Assembly (NCBI RefSeq): GCF_000427405.1
Contig: NZ_KE386491.1
Location: 2,525,001 to 2,589,000 of the forward strand
Direction of reading: 5' to 3'
DNA length: 64,000 nt
Source of the DNA: Flectobacillus major DSM 103
Lineage (GTDB): Bacteria > Bacteroidota > Bacteroidia > Cytophagales > Spirosomataceae
Notes under the pieces: model-generated
What the model saw: only the letters and a program-made list of their open reading frames with translations
Told to the model about the DNA's origin: nothing
Database searches by the model: none
Made by a program: the position numbers and the translations under genes
Shown: positions 9,861 to 19,510 of the stretch, in pieces
How positions within the stretch are numbered: position 1 is the first letter of the stretch
How the letters are laid out: every line of letters begins with the position of its first letter

Positions 9861-10439
9861 TTAGCATTTGATACCATCCCAAAGAATCTGAAAAATAGCA
9901 GCCCATTCGTTGCTAGAAGGCTTCACTTTTTTGAGCATCATCAGCCTTGCATATTCGGCTAATGCTCCACAGATAAGTGTAACGAGTACCTCTGGGTCTA
10001 TGGGCTTAATGATATTAGCTTGTTGTCCTTTTAGCAATTGATGATAAATAGGTGCTAAAACTAAAGCCTCTTGCCGCTGTAATTCTTCGTCAGACTCATA
10101 GTAAGGCGAGCGAGTATATTGTTCAAAAAAAGCGGCATGTTCTGGATTTTGTAGGGTATTGGCCAGATAATAATAACAAAGTTGTTCAAGCTGATTTTTG
10201 AGCGGTTCGTGGGTTTGCATCAAAGCCAAAGAAGCTGCCGCTTCTTTCTCAATCAAATATAAATACAGCTTTTTTATCAATGCCTCTTTATCCTTGAAAT
10301 AGATATAAATTGTACCAGCGGCAATACCAACTTCTTTGGCCAAATTGGTTATTTTAAAGCCCGACAAGCCCACTTTGGCAATCATTGATAAGGCACTGTC
10401 GAGTATCATTTGTTCTTTGGCTTCGTCCTTAGTTCTCAT
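9861..10439 (-). CDS. TetR/AcrR family transcriptional regulator
   Basis: A 192-residue one-component regulator. The N-terminal helix-turn-helix (about 10-55) has the family pattern: ILDSALSMIAKVGLSGFKI, then LAKEVGIAAGTIYIYFKDKEALI. The C-terminal ligand-binding domain is helical and reads like the TetR_C group with a YYLANTLQNPEHAAFFEQY segment. The target genes are not evident: it faces the ferritin gene across 238 bases (divergent), and its stop abuts the stop of the PAS protein. The ligand is unknown. Confidence 0.9.
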   Translation of the reverse strand: MRTKDEAKEQMILDSALSMIAKVGLSGFKITNLAKEVGIAAGTIYIYFKDKEALIKKLYLYLIEKEAAASLALMQTHEPLKNQLEQLCYYYLANTLQNPEHAAFFEQYTRSPYYESDEELQRQEALVLAPIYHQLLKGQQANIIKPIDPEVLVTLICGALAEYARLMMLKKVKPSSNEWAAIFQILWDGIKC

Positions 10440-10677
10440 AATAAGGGTGGGTATTTTTAAGGGATAATCATAAAAATCACTAAAGTAGCTCTTGTAGCAA
10501 AAAGCGTATTGTTATGGTTGTATCTTCAGCAAATATTTTGTAAAAATGGCTTCAATTCATGGTATTTTTGGCTATATAATTAGATTGATTCCAAATTTCT
10601 TGAATTTTTCTTAGACAACAAATGCTTTATTCTAGTTAACTGTTAATATTGTAATCAATAATAAATTCCATAGCATT

Positions 10678-11199
10678 ATGAAAGATTTAATGAGACAACG
10701 TACTTCTTTGAAAGAAGAGATTGAAATAGCACTTAATGCACAGTGTAAAATGGAAGCTGAGGCTTCTCAAAAATACTTAGCTATGGCTTCGTGGTTAGAT
10801 AGAAATGGATTTGAAAAGTCGGCAGAATACCTTTATAAGCAAGCCGAAGAAGAAAGAGAGCATTTCCTTAAGCTGTTTAAATATATTAATGAAGTGGGTG
10901 GTTCAGCTATTACGCCTACCATTGGCGAAGTAACACAAGAATTCCCGACTTTCAAGAGTGTATTTGAGGCAGCTTTGCAAAGCGAAATCAATGTTACGAA
11001 TGCTATCAATAAAATTGTGTTGAAGTGCCGTGAAGAAAACGATTACGCAACCGAGAATTTTATGATGTGGTATGTAACCGAGCAAAGAGAAGAAGAGAAA
11101 AATGCTCGCAGAGCATTAGAACTATTCGATTTAATCGATTCGGAAAGCCCAACTGGCAAATTTGTTCTTGACAAAGAAATTGCTAAAATTGGAGAATAA
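10678..11199 (+). CDS. Ferritin (non-haem, iron storage)
   Basis: Stores iron as a ferric mineral in a 24-subunit cage; its ferroxidase site oxidises Fe2+. The 173 residues are near the FtnA length. By alignment with FtnA from memory, ferroxidase ligands are Glu26 (in CKMEAEAS), Glu59 and His62 (in QAEEEREHF), with further Glu near 100 and Gln/Glu residues in the fourth helix (TEQREEEKNA). It sits divergent from the TetR gene and is followed by a strong hairpin terminator. An unusual trait is the 10-residue N-terminal extension relative to E. coli FtnA. Confidence 0.93.
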   Translation: MKDLMRQRTSLKEEIEIALNAQCKMEAEASQKYLAMASWLDRNGFEKSAEYLYKQAEEEREHFLKLFKYINEVGGSAITPTIGEVTQEFPTFKSVFEAALQSEINVTNAINKIVLKCREENDYATENFMMWYVTEQREEEKNARRALELFDLIDSESPTGKFVLDKEIAKIGE

Positions 11200-11216
11200 T
11201 TTTAGCTGATTATCTC

Positions 11217-11245
11217 AAAAACCTGATAGTGTCTATCAGGTTTTT
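11217..11245. terminator. Bidirectional terminator after ferritin
   Basis: Perfect 13-base stem AAAAACCTGATAG / CTATCAGGTTTTT at 11217-11229 and 11233-11245 with a three-base loop. It carries a T-run on the plus strand and, by symmetry, on the minus strand. It lies between the convergent genes ending at 11199 and 11260. Confidence 0.9.
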
Positions 11246-11259
11246 GGATTTTATACGGC

Positions 11260-11697
11260 CTAGGTTTCTACCACTTTGGTTTTGATACCCTGCCAGTTAC
11301 CTGCTTGGCTTTTGCCCAACAAATAAACATCTATTTCTATGCTTCCTAATTTATACCCAACAATATCTGTCAACTGAGAAGTCATCAGTGTTTTTAGGGC
11401 TTCTGCACTTTTTACCCAAGCCAATTCTTCTTCGCCAAACCAATCTTCTGTTTTTAATAATGGGGCAAAAAATTCGTCTAAACTTATCTCTGAAGCTACT
11501 GTATCGGGCAAGATGCCTAAAAACATTTTAAAACTTGATAATGCAAAAGGTGTATCGGTAGGCAAGTCCACTTCCACAAACGCTATCTTTTCATCCGATT
11601 CGCTAGGATAATACAAATCGGCTATCAAACGGTTTATTTCGTCTTGTAAAGATAAATTATTATTTTCAAGTGACGCAAGAATGGGGTTTTCTGTCAT
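11260..11697 (-). CDS. Nuclease A inhibitor-like (NuiA) protein
   Basis: A 145-residue soluble acidic protein. Its C-terminus, YKLGSIEIDVYLLGKSQ then AGNWQGIKTKVVET, closely matches the end of Anabaena NuiA as I remember it (YRLGEVELDVYVIG..., AGNLAGISTKVVET). The middle part, DEFFAPLLKTEDWFGEEE, matches its DSFFSRATTPQDWYEDEE. NuiA binds and blocks the secreted non-specific DNA/RNA nuclease NucA. No NucA-like nuclease gene is in this window. The fold call is from memory-based alignment; whether this protein inhibits a nuclease is inference. Confidence 0.75.
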   Translation of the reverse strand: MTENPILASLENNNLSLQDEINRLIADLYYPSESDEKIAFVEVDLPTDTPFALSSFKMFLGILPDTVASEISLDEFFAPLLKTEDWFGEEELAWVKSAEALKTLMTSQLTDIVGYKLGSIEIDVYLLGKSQAGNWQGIKTKVVET

Positions 11698-11798
11698 AAT
11701 GATGTTTTATTTATATTTTAAGCATTCAATGGTTGAATATATAAAATCTCTTCATATAATTGTAAAAGAACACAAAGCAATTTAAAACCCAATAAAAA

Positions 11799-12323
11799 AT
11801 GTTAGAACAATTAATGGGTCTGATTAAAGACCATTCGCAAGACGCTATCGTTAACAACCCTGCAATTCCTAATGATCAAAACGACTCTGCTATGGAAACG
11901 ATTTTGGGGGCTATTACAGGTGGGCTTCAGCAACAAGCTCAAGGAAATGGTATTGCAAGTGTCATGGGTCTTTTGGGCGGACAAGGTGGTGCTTCTGGCT
12001 CTACAAGCTTGATGTCAAACCCAATTGTCGCCAACATTGCTCAACAAGCTGTAAGCAGCCTTATGCAGAAATTTGGAATTGGCAATAGTGCTGCTTCCAA
12101 TATCGTATCACAGGTTTTGCCTGGCGTTATTAGTTCTGTTATTTCAAAAACTAATGACCCTAACGATTCTTCTTTGAATATTCAAGATTTTGTAGGTGCA
12201 TTTAGCGATGGTAAGCTCGATATGAACGATATTAGCAATATTGCTGGTAAACTAATGGGTGGCGGTGGCCAACAAGGACAAGCTGGTGGCCTAGGTGGTT
12301 TGCTAGGAGGATTGTTCAAATAA
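11799..12323 (+). CDS. DUF937-like, glycine-rich protein
   Basis: 174 residues, no signal peptide and no membrane segment. It starts MLEQLMGLIKDHSQDAI and has the DUF937/YidB-like pattern AMETILGAITGGLQQQAQ. An Ala/Ser-rich central helical part (IVANIAQQAVSSLMQKFGI) follows, and the end is rich in Gly and Gln (GGGGQQGQAGGLGGLLGGLFK). The molecular role of this family is unknown. It stands alone on the plus strand with its own terminator 27 bases after the stop. Confidence 0.75.
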   Translation: MLEQLMGLIKDHSQDAIVNNPAIPNDQNDSAMETILGAITGGLQQQAQGNGIASVMGLLGGQGGASGSTSLMSNPIVANIAQQAVSSLMQKFGIGNSAASNIVSQVLPGVISSVISKTNDPNDSSLNIQDFVGAFSDGKLDMNDISNIAGKLMGGGGQQGQAGGLGGLLGGLFK

Positions 12324-12678
12324 GCAATATTTACGCTGAACTTTTTAAGGAGGTATAAGGTTTCTTATACCTCTTTTTTTGTGATTTATGGTACTTTTTA
12401 TGGAAACTATTCTACCCCAAAAAATGTCTTAGAATGGATTATGAGTGCTTGCCGATTGAAAATACGCATTGAGGGCTTTGGCGATTATGCCAAAACAATT
12501 CTTTTATTCTTTTTATCTTAACAATCCTCCTCACTAGTAGTATTACAAAGGTGTCAAGCCTATTTTATAATAATCTAAACAGCTCCTCTATATTGTAGCA
12601 ATAGGTATTTGCTCAGTATTTCAAATAAAGACGTTTATTATTTTTCATAATTTCAGCCATTTAACCGATTATTTACCC
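12324..12678. other. Intergenic region, mostly featureless
   Basis: 355 bases between two plus-strand genes. Apart from the terminator at 12350-12380 I see no gene, repeat or clear promoter element. Confidence 0.5.
12350..12380 (+). terminator. Rho-independent terminator after the DUF937-like gene
   Basis: Stem GAGGTATAAG (12350-12359), four-base loop, CTTATACCTC (12364-12373), then seven T. Confidence 0.92.
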
Positions 12679-13824
12679 TTGAAACTTCCTATTTACCTAG
12701 ACTATAACGCAACCACACCCGTCGATACAAGGGTTTTGCAAGAAATGTTACCTTGGTTTAGCGAAAACTTTGGTAATGCTGCTTCACGAAGCCATTTGTA
12801 CGGCTGGAAGGCCGAAGAAGCTGTGGCTACTGCAAGGCAACAAGTAGCCCATTTATTGCACGCCAACGACAAAGAAATTGTATTTACAAGTGGTGCTACC
12901 GAAGCCAACAACCTTGCGTTAAAGGGTGTTTTTGAGGCTTTGGCTCATAAAGGTAACCATATTATTACTATTGCTACTGAGCACAAAGCAATATTGGATG
13001 TATGCGAACATTTAAAACACCTCGGAGCTGAAATTAGCCTTTTATATCCTGATAATCAGGGACAAATTAGCCTTGAACAAATTCAGGGGGCTATTCGCCC
13101 AAGTACCATTTTGGTGTCGGCGATGTATGCCAATAACGAAACGGGCGTAATTTTCCCGATTAGAGCAATTGGGGCATTGTGTCAACAGCACCAAATTATT
13201 TTTCATACCGATGCCACACAGGCGGTTGGCAAAATACCCATAGATGTCCAAAATGACCATATCGACTTACTAAGCTTATCGGCTCATAAACTGTACGGTG
13301 CAAAAGGAGTTGGGGCTTTGTATATAAATCGAAAAAACAAAAACTTACACCTTGTAGCTCAGATGGATGGTGGCAAACATGAGCGAGGTTTACGCTCAGG
13401 AACACTCAATGTGCCGGGTATTGTAAGCTTGGGAACAGCCTGTGTAATAGCTCAACAAGAAATGCAAAGCAATGCCCAATCAATAGCATTACTAAGGGAT
13501 GTTCTCGAAAATGGTCTTTTACAAATACCCCAAACGTCGGTCAATGGCAATACTCAATGCCGTTTGCCTCATGTATCGAATATAGCCTTTGGAGGGGTCG
13601 ATGGCGAACTTTTGCTAATAAGCCTACACGATATTGCCGTATCATCGGGTTCGGCTTGTACATCGGCATCTGTTTTACCATCACATGTTTTAAAGGCAAT
13701 GGGTGTAGCCGACCAACTAGCCTACAGTTCGATTCGCTTTAGCCTTGGGAAATATACTACCGAAGAGGAGATTTTGTACACTATCAATCACGTAAAAGAA
13801 GTGATTGCCAAATTGCAGCAATAA
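12679..13824 (+). CDS. iscS: Cysteine desulfurase
   Basis: PLP enzyme that removes sulfur from cysteine as a persulfide for Fe-S cluster and thio-cofactor assembly. It has 381 residues. N-terminal YLDYNATTPVD, His102 in ATEHKA, cofactor contact HTDATQAVGK, the PLP lysine Lys204 in SLSAHKLYG, and the active Cys327 in SSGSACTSA are all present; this loop is the IscS/NifS (class I) kind. The start appears to be TTG at 12679, because no ATG or GTG in frame precedes the conserved N-terminus. No iscU, iscA or iscR is adjacent. The 3' end faces the TonB receptor gene. Confidence 0.92.
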   Translation: MKLPIYLDYNATTPVDTRVLQEMLPWFSENFGNAASRSHLYGWKAEEAVATARQQVAHLLHANDKEIVFTSGATEANNLALKGVFEALAHKGNHIITIATEHKAILDVCEHLKHLGAEISLLYPDNQGQISLEQIQGAIRPSTILVSAMYANNETGVIFPIRAIGALCQQHQIIFHTDATQAVGKIPIDVQNDHIDLLSLSAHKLYGAKGVGALYINRKNKNLHLVAQMDGGKHERGLRSGTLNVPGIVSLGTACVIAQQEMQSNAQSIALLRDVLENGLLQIPQTSVNGNTQCRLPHVSNIAFGGVDGELLLISLHDIAVSSGSACTSASVLPSHVLKAMGVADQLAYSSIRFSLGKYTTEEEILYTINHVKEVIAKLQQ

Positions 13825-13868
13825 AGGAAGATTTAATACAGTTTAAGAAACAATTGATAGGTTATTAT

Positions 13869-13907
13869 AAAAAATATCAGTCGGTGAATTAACCCACCGA
13901 CTGATAT
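13869..13907 (-). terminator. Terminator of the TonB-dependent receptor gene
   Basis: Perfect 13-base stem ATATCAGTCGGTG / CACCGACTGATAT at 13874-13886 and 13895-13907. Read on the minus strand it is followed by a run of T (13874 down to 13869). It starts a few bases after the minus-strand stop at 13914. Confidence 0.88.
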
Positions 13908-13913
13908 ACCCAC

Positions 13914-16718
13914 TTAACTATTCCCTTTAAAATTGCGGATATTGTAGGTAAAAGTCAGCATAAAATATTGACTTAATACTTTTGAACGAACGTCCTCGAT
14001 ATAGGTATCGGTCAAATTTCGAGCAATACTATTATTTTGTTTCAACACATCAAATATCGTAAGTTTAATTTCGCCTTGTTGCTTTTTAAACAACTTCTTG
14101 CCTGCCGATATATTCCATAACACAAACTGCTGATTGAACGAATCTGACAAACCATTGTAGCGATAATAATTCAAATCGGTTTGGAATAAAAACCCTTTTC
14201 CAAAAAGTAAATTGACACGCCCTGTACCTGTATGAACAAAGTATTTATTGTTGAGCTGTGGCTGAATAGAGTTTTCTACTTTGTTGAAATTGAGGGTATA
14301 ATTCAAACTAAAGTCGATATTGGTACTAATATTACTACCCAATGTAACGCCTTGGTTAAAATTATATTGGTTACTGGTGTTTTCTTGGTTGTTGATTTTG
14401 CCTGGCAAACGAGAATAGCTGTAGCCCGATGTTAAGTTCACGTTGGTTTTGATAAACGACAATGGAGCACCAATTACCATAAACGAACGCACATTCAACG
14501 AATTATCGAAGTTGACTGGCTGTGTTAGTTGTGCACCTTTTCGCAACAATACTCCACTTGGCAAAGTAATGTCTGATTGAGCAATAGTTACGGCATTTCC
14601 AATGGTATTCAAATTATACGTTACGTTGGCAATGGCCATAAATGTTAGAGCTTTGGCTGGTTTGCTCCACGAATAACGGGCGTTGATATTATGGCTATAT
14701 TCTTGGTCGAGATTGGGGTTACCACTTGTTAGGAACAACGGATTGGTATTATCAATTACATTTTGCAACTGGGTAATACTTGGGGCATTGGTATTTGTTC
14801 GATAATTTACTCTTAAACGGCTATCGGCCGTAAAGCGGTAGTCCCACTGTAAATATGGCAATAGGTTTTCAAAAGATGTTCGTACAGAATTGACACGAGG
14901 AAATAGCTGATCGCCCGACAATTCGGCTCTTTGAAAATTAGTACCAAAGTTTAAGTTGCCATTTTTACTTCTGAGGTTATAGCCAACACCTGCACGATGA
15001 GTAACATAGTCATTATCGAATTTATTAGACAACAACGAGTCCAATATTGTGTACTCATTTGAAATAGAATTAATTCGATTGGTGGTTTTATTGCTATTAT
15101 TGTGGTTGTAATTAATAGAATAATTTAACTGTAACAACCCTGTACCGATAGGCTCGGTATACACCAAATTTGACGACAAGCTATAGCCACGGGTATCAGT
15201 TTCTGAAAGCTGTTTTACTGTTACATCAGACGTTGTTCCCGAAAAATATTGGTTGTTAGAAGCCAAATAGCTAGTTCCCGACCTATCATTAACATCTGTA
15301 CCCAAATTGAGGGAAATACTTCTTCCTCTTTTGGCAAAGCTATGGCGATACAAAATACTATTATTGAAGGTATAACCTGTACGATTGGCTGTGGTTAAGT
15401 TGCTGCTTTGATTAAGTTTTTGGTTATCGGCCAAAGTAGTCAAGCCTTCTACAGCACTTGTCGAATTGTTGGTTTGGATACTCAAACGAGGTGTAAATAT
15501 AATCGTATTTTTGGGGTCGATGGTATATTCAACTCTTAAATTAAAGCGATGGTTGTAGTTGTTGCTCGTATTACTCGAATTTTCGTCGTAGTATTGGCTA
15601 GTATTCTGATTAAGAAAATACGTTCTATAGACAGATTGTTGGTTGGCATTATTAGAGTTATTGAAGAAATAGCTTCCTTTTACGGCTACTTTTTTACTCC
15701 AGTTGTCCGAGTAGTTTATCCCAAAAGAATTGGTTGTATTAATACCGTTTTGTTGTCCAACCATAAAATTATCTTGACTACCGCCCATTGCACCACGAGC
15801 ACCACCGCCTCCGCCACCACGAGCACCACCACCACGAGCACCACCGCCAGCACTACCACTATTTACTCCTAATAAATCCTGACTAGAAAAATTTTGTTGG
15901 TTAATATTGTTGCTCATCGCCACAATCGACAAACGCTTTTCACCATTAAATAAGTTAATATTTCCGCCAGCCGAATAGGTATCGTTGGTACCTGCCCCGC
16001 CATATACCTTGCCAAACTGCCCATTTCTACGGTTAGGATTGGTAATAATATTAATAGTTTTGGTGGTTTGGCCATCATTAAAACCAGTCAATTGCGACTG
16101 GTCGCTAAGTCTGTCCATAATTTCTATTTTATCAATCAACTCGGCAGGAAGGTTTTTCAGAGCCACATTGGGGTCATCACCAAAAAAAGGCTTACCATCT
16201 ACCAATACCTGTGCTACGTTTTCGCCCTGAGCCTTGATTTGACCGTTTTCATAAGTAATACCTGGCATTTTCTTGATAAGCTCGTCGGCATTGGCATCAG
16301 GAGCAGTCTTAAAGGCATTGGCATTATACTGGAGCGTATCGCCTTTTTGTACCATAGTGGCGGCCTTGCCTTTTACCACTACCTCCGACAGCTCGTTGAC
16401 GGCCTCAGCCATTACAACCTGCCCAAGGTTTACCAAATCTTTGTTGATTTCTACGGTCTGAATGAGGTCTTTATAACCTACAATAGAAGCCTTCATGGTA
16501 TATGATGCCGTAGATATTTTGGAAATCATAAACCGACCATTCACATCGGTTGGGCCAAAGTGCTTGTCTTTTGCGTCTTTTAGATTCGTCAATACTATAT
16601 TTACACCGATTAGAGGTTCGCCTTTGTTATCAACAATTTTGCCTGTCAAGCGGCTATTTTGCCCAAAAGCCGACAAGCAAATAGTAAACAAAAAGGATAA
16701 GGTTAATAATTTTTTCAT
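13914..16718 (-). CDS. TonB-dependent receptor / outer-membrane beta-barrel protein
   Basis: 934 residues from the ATG at 16718. A signal peptide MKKLLTLSFLFTICLSAFGQ is followed by a carboxypeptidase-regulatory-like domain (about 22-105: LTGKIVDNKGEPLIGVNIV), then a plug region (about 110-230: NADELIKKMPGITYENGQI, VLVDGKPFFGDDP) and a long barrel of alternating, Asn/Tyr-rich strands. This is the OMP_b-brl_3 group of Bacteroidota receptors. A Gly/Arg/Ala-rich insert lies near residues 288-318. No TonB box or SusD partner is visible, so a SusC role is unlikely. A longer in-frame start at 16811 would precede the signal peptide by 31 residues and is rejected. The ligand is unknown. Confidence 0.88.
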   Translation of the reverse strand: MKKLLTLSFLFTICLSAFGQNSRLTGKIVDNKGEPLIGVNIVLTNLKDAKDKHFGPTDVNGRFMISKISTASYTMKASIVGYKDLIQTVEINKDLVNLGQVVMAEAVNELSEVVVKGKAATMVQKGDTLQYNANAFKTAPDANADELIKKMPGITYENGQIKAQGENVAQVLVDGKPFFGDDPNVALKNLPAELIDKIEIMDRLSDQSQLTGFNDGQTTKTINIITNPNRRNGQFGKVYGGAGTNDTYSAGGNINLFNGEKRLSIVAMSNNINQQNFSSQDLLGVNSGSAGGGARGGGARGGGGGGARGAMGGSQDNFMVGQQNGINTTNSFGINYSDNWSKKVAVKGSYFFNNSNNANQQSVYRTYFLNQNTSQYYDENSSNTSNNYNHRFNLRVEYTIDPKNTIIFTPRLSIQTNNSTSAVEGLTTLADNQKLNQSSNLTTANRTGYTFNNSILYRHSFAKRGRSISLNLGTDVNDRSGTSYLASNNQYFSGTTSDVTVKQLSETDTRGYSLSSNLVYTEPIGTGLLQLNYSINYNHNNSNKTTNRINSISNEYTILDSLLSNKFDNDYVTHRAGVGYNLRSKNGNLNFGTNFQRAELSGDQLFPRVNSVRTSFENLLPYLQWDYRFTADSRLRVNYRTNTNAPSITQLQNVIDNTNPLFLTSGNPNLDQEYSHNINARYSWSKPAKALTFMAIANVTYNLNTIGNAVTIAQSDITLPSGVLLRKGAQLTQPVNFDNSLNVRSFMVIGAPLSFIKTNVNLTSGYSYSRLPGKINNQENTSNQYNFNQGVTLGSNISTNIDFSLNYTLNFNKVENSIQPQLNNKYFVHTGTGRVNLLFGKGFLFQTDLNYYRYNGLSDSFNQQFVLWNISAGKKLFKKQQGEIKLTIFDVLKQNNSIARNLTDTYIEDVRSKVLSQYFMLTFTYNIRNFKGNS

Positions 16719-17476
16719 GTTGTAATGCTTTATATACTGCTGAACTAAGATAGAATATGTCTCCCTTAGATAGCCCTTATACAAGAATTGTTTAGTGAGT
16801 CGGGTACTCAAAAAGAAGTGAAAGCGTCTAAATTGAATAATTTATAGACAATCTTCATGATATCAGAGATATAACCATCATAAATTAAAGTTTCGCTCCT
16901 ACATTTCAAGAGCAAAATCATAGAATAGGCCATAAAAAAAGCCTATTAAATTAAGAATTCAACGACATCCTAATATATCTTACAAACGTATAACTCTATT
17001 TTTTCCGCGGTAATAAGCCCTAATAATAAAAACTTTTGAATATATCTAAGTTATGATATTGGTATAGTACAATCATTTATAATTGTACTATTAGAAGAAT
17101 CTAGTCTATTTTTTAATTAAAAATAATCTAAAAGATAACAAATCTTAAAATCTACTCAGAGCGCAATTACCTATATATAAACACAATACTTTCTCTCTTA
17201 TATTTACCCTTTATCAATAATTTTCCGCTTCAAATGATTGCTTTTTAGCAATTTATTTTGCAACTTTGGGATATTACAACCTTAATTAAGTTTTTGCTTC
17301 ACTTGCTACATACCAATATTTCATTAATACTTGACCGCTGCTGCCTGTATAGTATTTTGTAATATTTTCTTTTCAATTTATATCACTTGTTTCTTATACC
17401 ATTGGATATTTTTTCACTATTCCAAGAAAAGAGCGTATATAAACCTATAGTCGTTAATCCAACACACTTTTATAAT
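16719..17476. other. Long intergenic region, no gene seen
   Basis: About 760 very AT-rich bases between the divergent receptor gene and the small zinc-ribbon gene. I see no convincing coding sequence, RNA gene or strong hairpin. Confidence 0.5.
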
Positions 17477-17755
17477 ATGTTTGAAGAATCAGTAAATCCA
17501 CTCGTAATTTTAGCATTCTTGTATCTTGTGATTCAAGTATGGGTAGTCGTATTCTATTTGGTAAGACGCACCAACTCAAAAAAATGTCCTGTATGTAGCA
17601 ATCCTTATGGTTCTCGGACAAAAAGACCTCTTTATGTAAAACTTTTTTTATTTTTCATCCCCAACGTCAAATTTTACTCTTGCCTTAACTGCGGAAGCAA
17701 GTATTTCTATTTATCAACAGCAAGCGAAAAAAGAGAAGTTGTAAATGAAAAATAA
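17477..17755 (+). CDS. Small membrane protein with C-terminal zinc ribbon
   Basis: 92 residues from the ATG at 17477. One membrane segment (about 10-30, NPLVILAFLYLVIQVWVVVF) is followed by a treble-clef-like zinc ribbon: CPVC near residue 38 and CLNC near 73. The longer frame, from a TTG at 17387, adds 30 residues without features and is less likely. The family is not recognised; zinc binding is inferred from the two CxxC pairs. A terminator follows at once. Confidence 0.6.
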   Translation: MFEESVNPLVILAFLYLVIQVWVVVFYLVRRTNSKKCPVCSNPYGSRTKRPLYVKLFLFFIPNVKFYSCLNCGSKYFYLSTASEKREVVNEK

Positions 17756-17760
17756 AAGTA

Positions 17761-17790
17761 AAAGTCTTCCTCGTTAGGTAGGAAGACTTT
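17761..17790. terminator. Bidirectional terminator
   Basis: Perfect 11-base stem AAAGTCTTCCT / AGGAAGACTTT at 17761-17771 and 17780-17790 with an eight-base loop, between convergent genes ending at 17755 and 17811. Confidence 0.85.
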
Positions 17791-17810
17791 TGCCTTTCAA
17801 GTTATTCTTG

Positions 17811-19102
17811 TTATTTGTATATTTTCTGAGAAGGAATTCTTCTTATTAGTACCCATCCAATCGCAAAAATCGCTGATAGGAATAATACACTCATCCGCAT
17901 ACTTCCAGTTATCTGATTAACCAAGCCAAACATAAATGTGCCTAGTACTGTCGACAGGCGGTCACATACATCATAAAAGCTAAAATATGATGCTGTATCT
18001 TCTGTTTCTTCTGGAATCAGCTTGGCATACGTTGAGCGTGACAGCGACTGAATCCCCCCCATCACAAAACCTATGCCAGTAGCCAATGCAAAAAACTGAT
18101 TGCGAGTGGTAACATAATAAGCCGCTATACATATTACAATCCAGATAACCACAATCCACGAAAGCGAGCTGGTATTGCCGATTTTATTAGAAAGCCTTGC
18201 AAAAATATAAGCCCCAGGAATAGCCACTAATTGAATCAATAAAATGGTGATAATCAGGGCATCGGAAGGTAACTTTAGCTCTTCGCTACCAAACAAAGCC
18301 CCCAAATACATTACCGTTTGGGCTGCCATATTGTAGAAAAAAAATGCCACCAAAAACTTCTTGGTAATTTGTAATGACTGCAATTCGCCAAAAACTTTTT
18401 TCAATTCTTTAAAGCCATTAAAAATCCAACTTCCTCCTCTTTTCTGTGGTTTTTGGGTTTCTGGCAAGTAATAAAATGGAATCTGAGCAAATACTATCCA
18501 CCAAATTCCTACCGACAAAAACGAAATCCGTGAAGCCTGACCACTCGAAATACCCCCATACCATTCGGGTTTTAGTACCATCGTAAGGTTTTGCAACAGC
18601 AATATCACACTACCGATATACCCCATACTAAACCCTTTGGCGCTCAGGTTGTCGAAACGGTCTTCGGTAGCAATTTCGGGCATATACGAATTATAAAAAC
18701 GATACTTCCCCCCCAGCCTACAATAGAAAACAAAAAGGCAAATGTACCCAAATAATAACGCCCTTCTGTAAAAAAATAGAGCATCATACAACTGATAGCT
18801 CCAAAGTAACAATACATTTTGAGAAATGCTTTTTTCTTGCCCGTAAAATCAGAAATAGCCGAAGTAATAGGTACAGAAAAAGCCAACAACAAAAAGCCCA
18901 ATGAAACCGCATAAGAATATACCACTGTATTTTCGAGCTGAAAGCCCAAAAAATCCAACATGGTACTTTTGGAAGGCATCATTACGGCCGCTGCAGGAAA
19001 ATAAATAGGGAAAATAGCAGAAGTGATGGTCAAAGAATGTACCGAATTGGCCCAATCGTACATTGCCCAAGCATTCAGCACCTTTGGATTATTTTTTATC
19101 AT
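17811..19102 (-). pseudogene. UMF1-type MFS transporter, frameshifted
   Basis: A membrane transporter of about 430 residues read in two frames. The first part starts at the ATG 19102 (MIKNNPKVLNAWAMYDWANS, the family opening) and runs to about 18700. The second part continues in another frame to the stop at 17811 (YNSYMPEIATEDRFD..., then eight or so membrane segments). Relatives read GSIVF followed directly by YN(A/S)Y(L/M)P; here IVF is in one frame and YNSYMP in the next, so one base is probably missing in the A5 run at 18695-18699 or gained in the C7 run at 18708-18714. Both are homopolymers, so a sequencing error is as likely as a real mutation. If read through, it is a typical Atg22-like/UMF1 permease of unknown substrate. 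Confidence 0.8.
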
Positions 19103-19510
19103 GGATTTAGGGACGATTATACATCTATTTAGAATGCCAATATTAGCTAATTTTATTGACATTTTAAACGATAAAACCATCATTAGCCATTTTGTAATAA
19201 CATAAAAAATGTTTTGGCTGAAAGAAAGCAATTAGCTTGTCAATGGTATATCACAAATAGTGATTTTAGGTATAAAAGAGGTGATATTTTGAACTCAATT
19301 GAGGTTATCTGACGTCCAACCTAGAAATATCGCGTTAAAAAACTTACTATTGATTAACCTAAAAGCTGACCAGCTTTCGCTATTTTTATTATGAATTTGT
19401 ACTTGAGAACTTCTTGACATAATGCAAGAACAAATACTTTTTAAGAATCTGACAGTCTCAAATAATGCTTTCAACTAAAAAGTTTTGAGAAAAAACTATA
19501 GATAATCTTG
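19103..19510. other. Intergenic region bordering the defence cluster
   Basis: About 400 AT-rich bases between two minus-strand genes. No gene, integrase remnant, tRNA or clear direct repeat is visible that would mark the edge of an island. Confidence 0.5.

Noticed and set aside
13914-16718. SusC-type receptor of a polysaccharide utilisation locus
   Set aside because: There is no SusD-like gene or glycoside hydrolase next to it, and the barrel resembles the OMP_b-brl_3 group.
18690-18715. Programmed ribosomal frameshift in the MFS gene
   Set aside because: There is no known slippery heptamer with a downstream structure for this family; a homopolymer indel is simpler.
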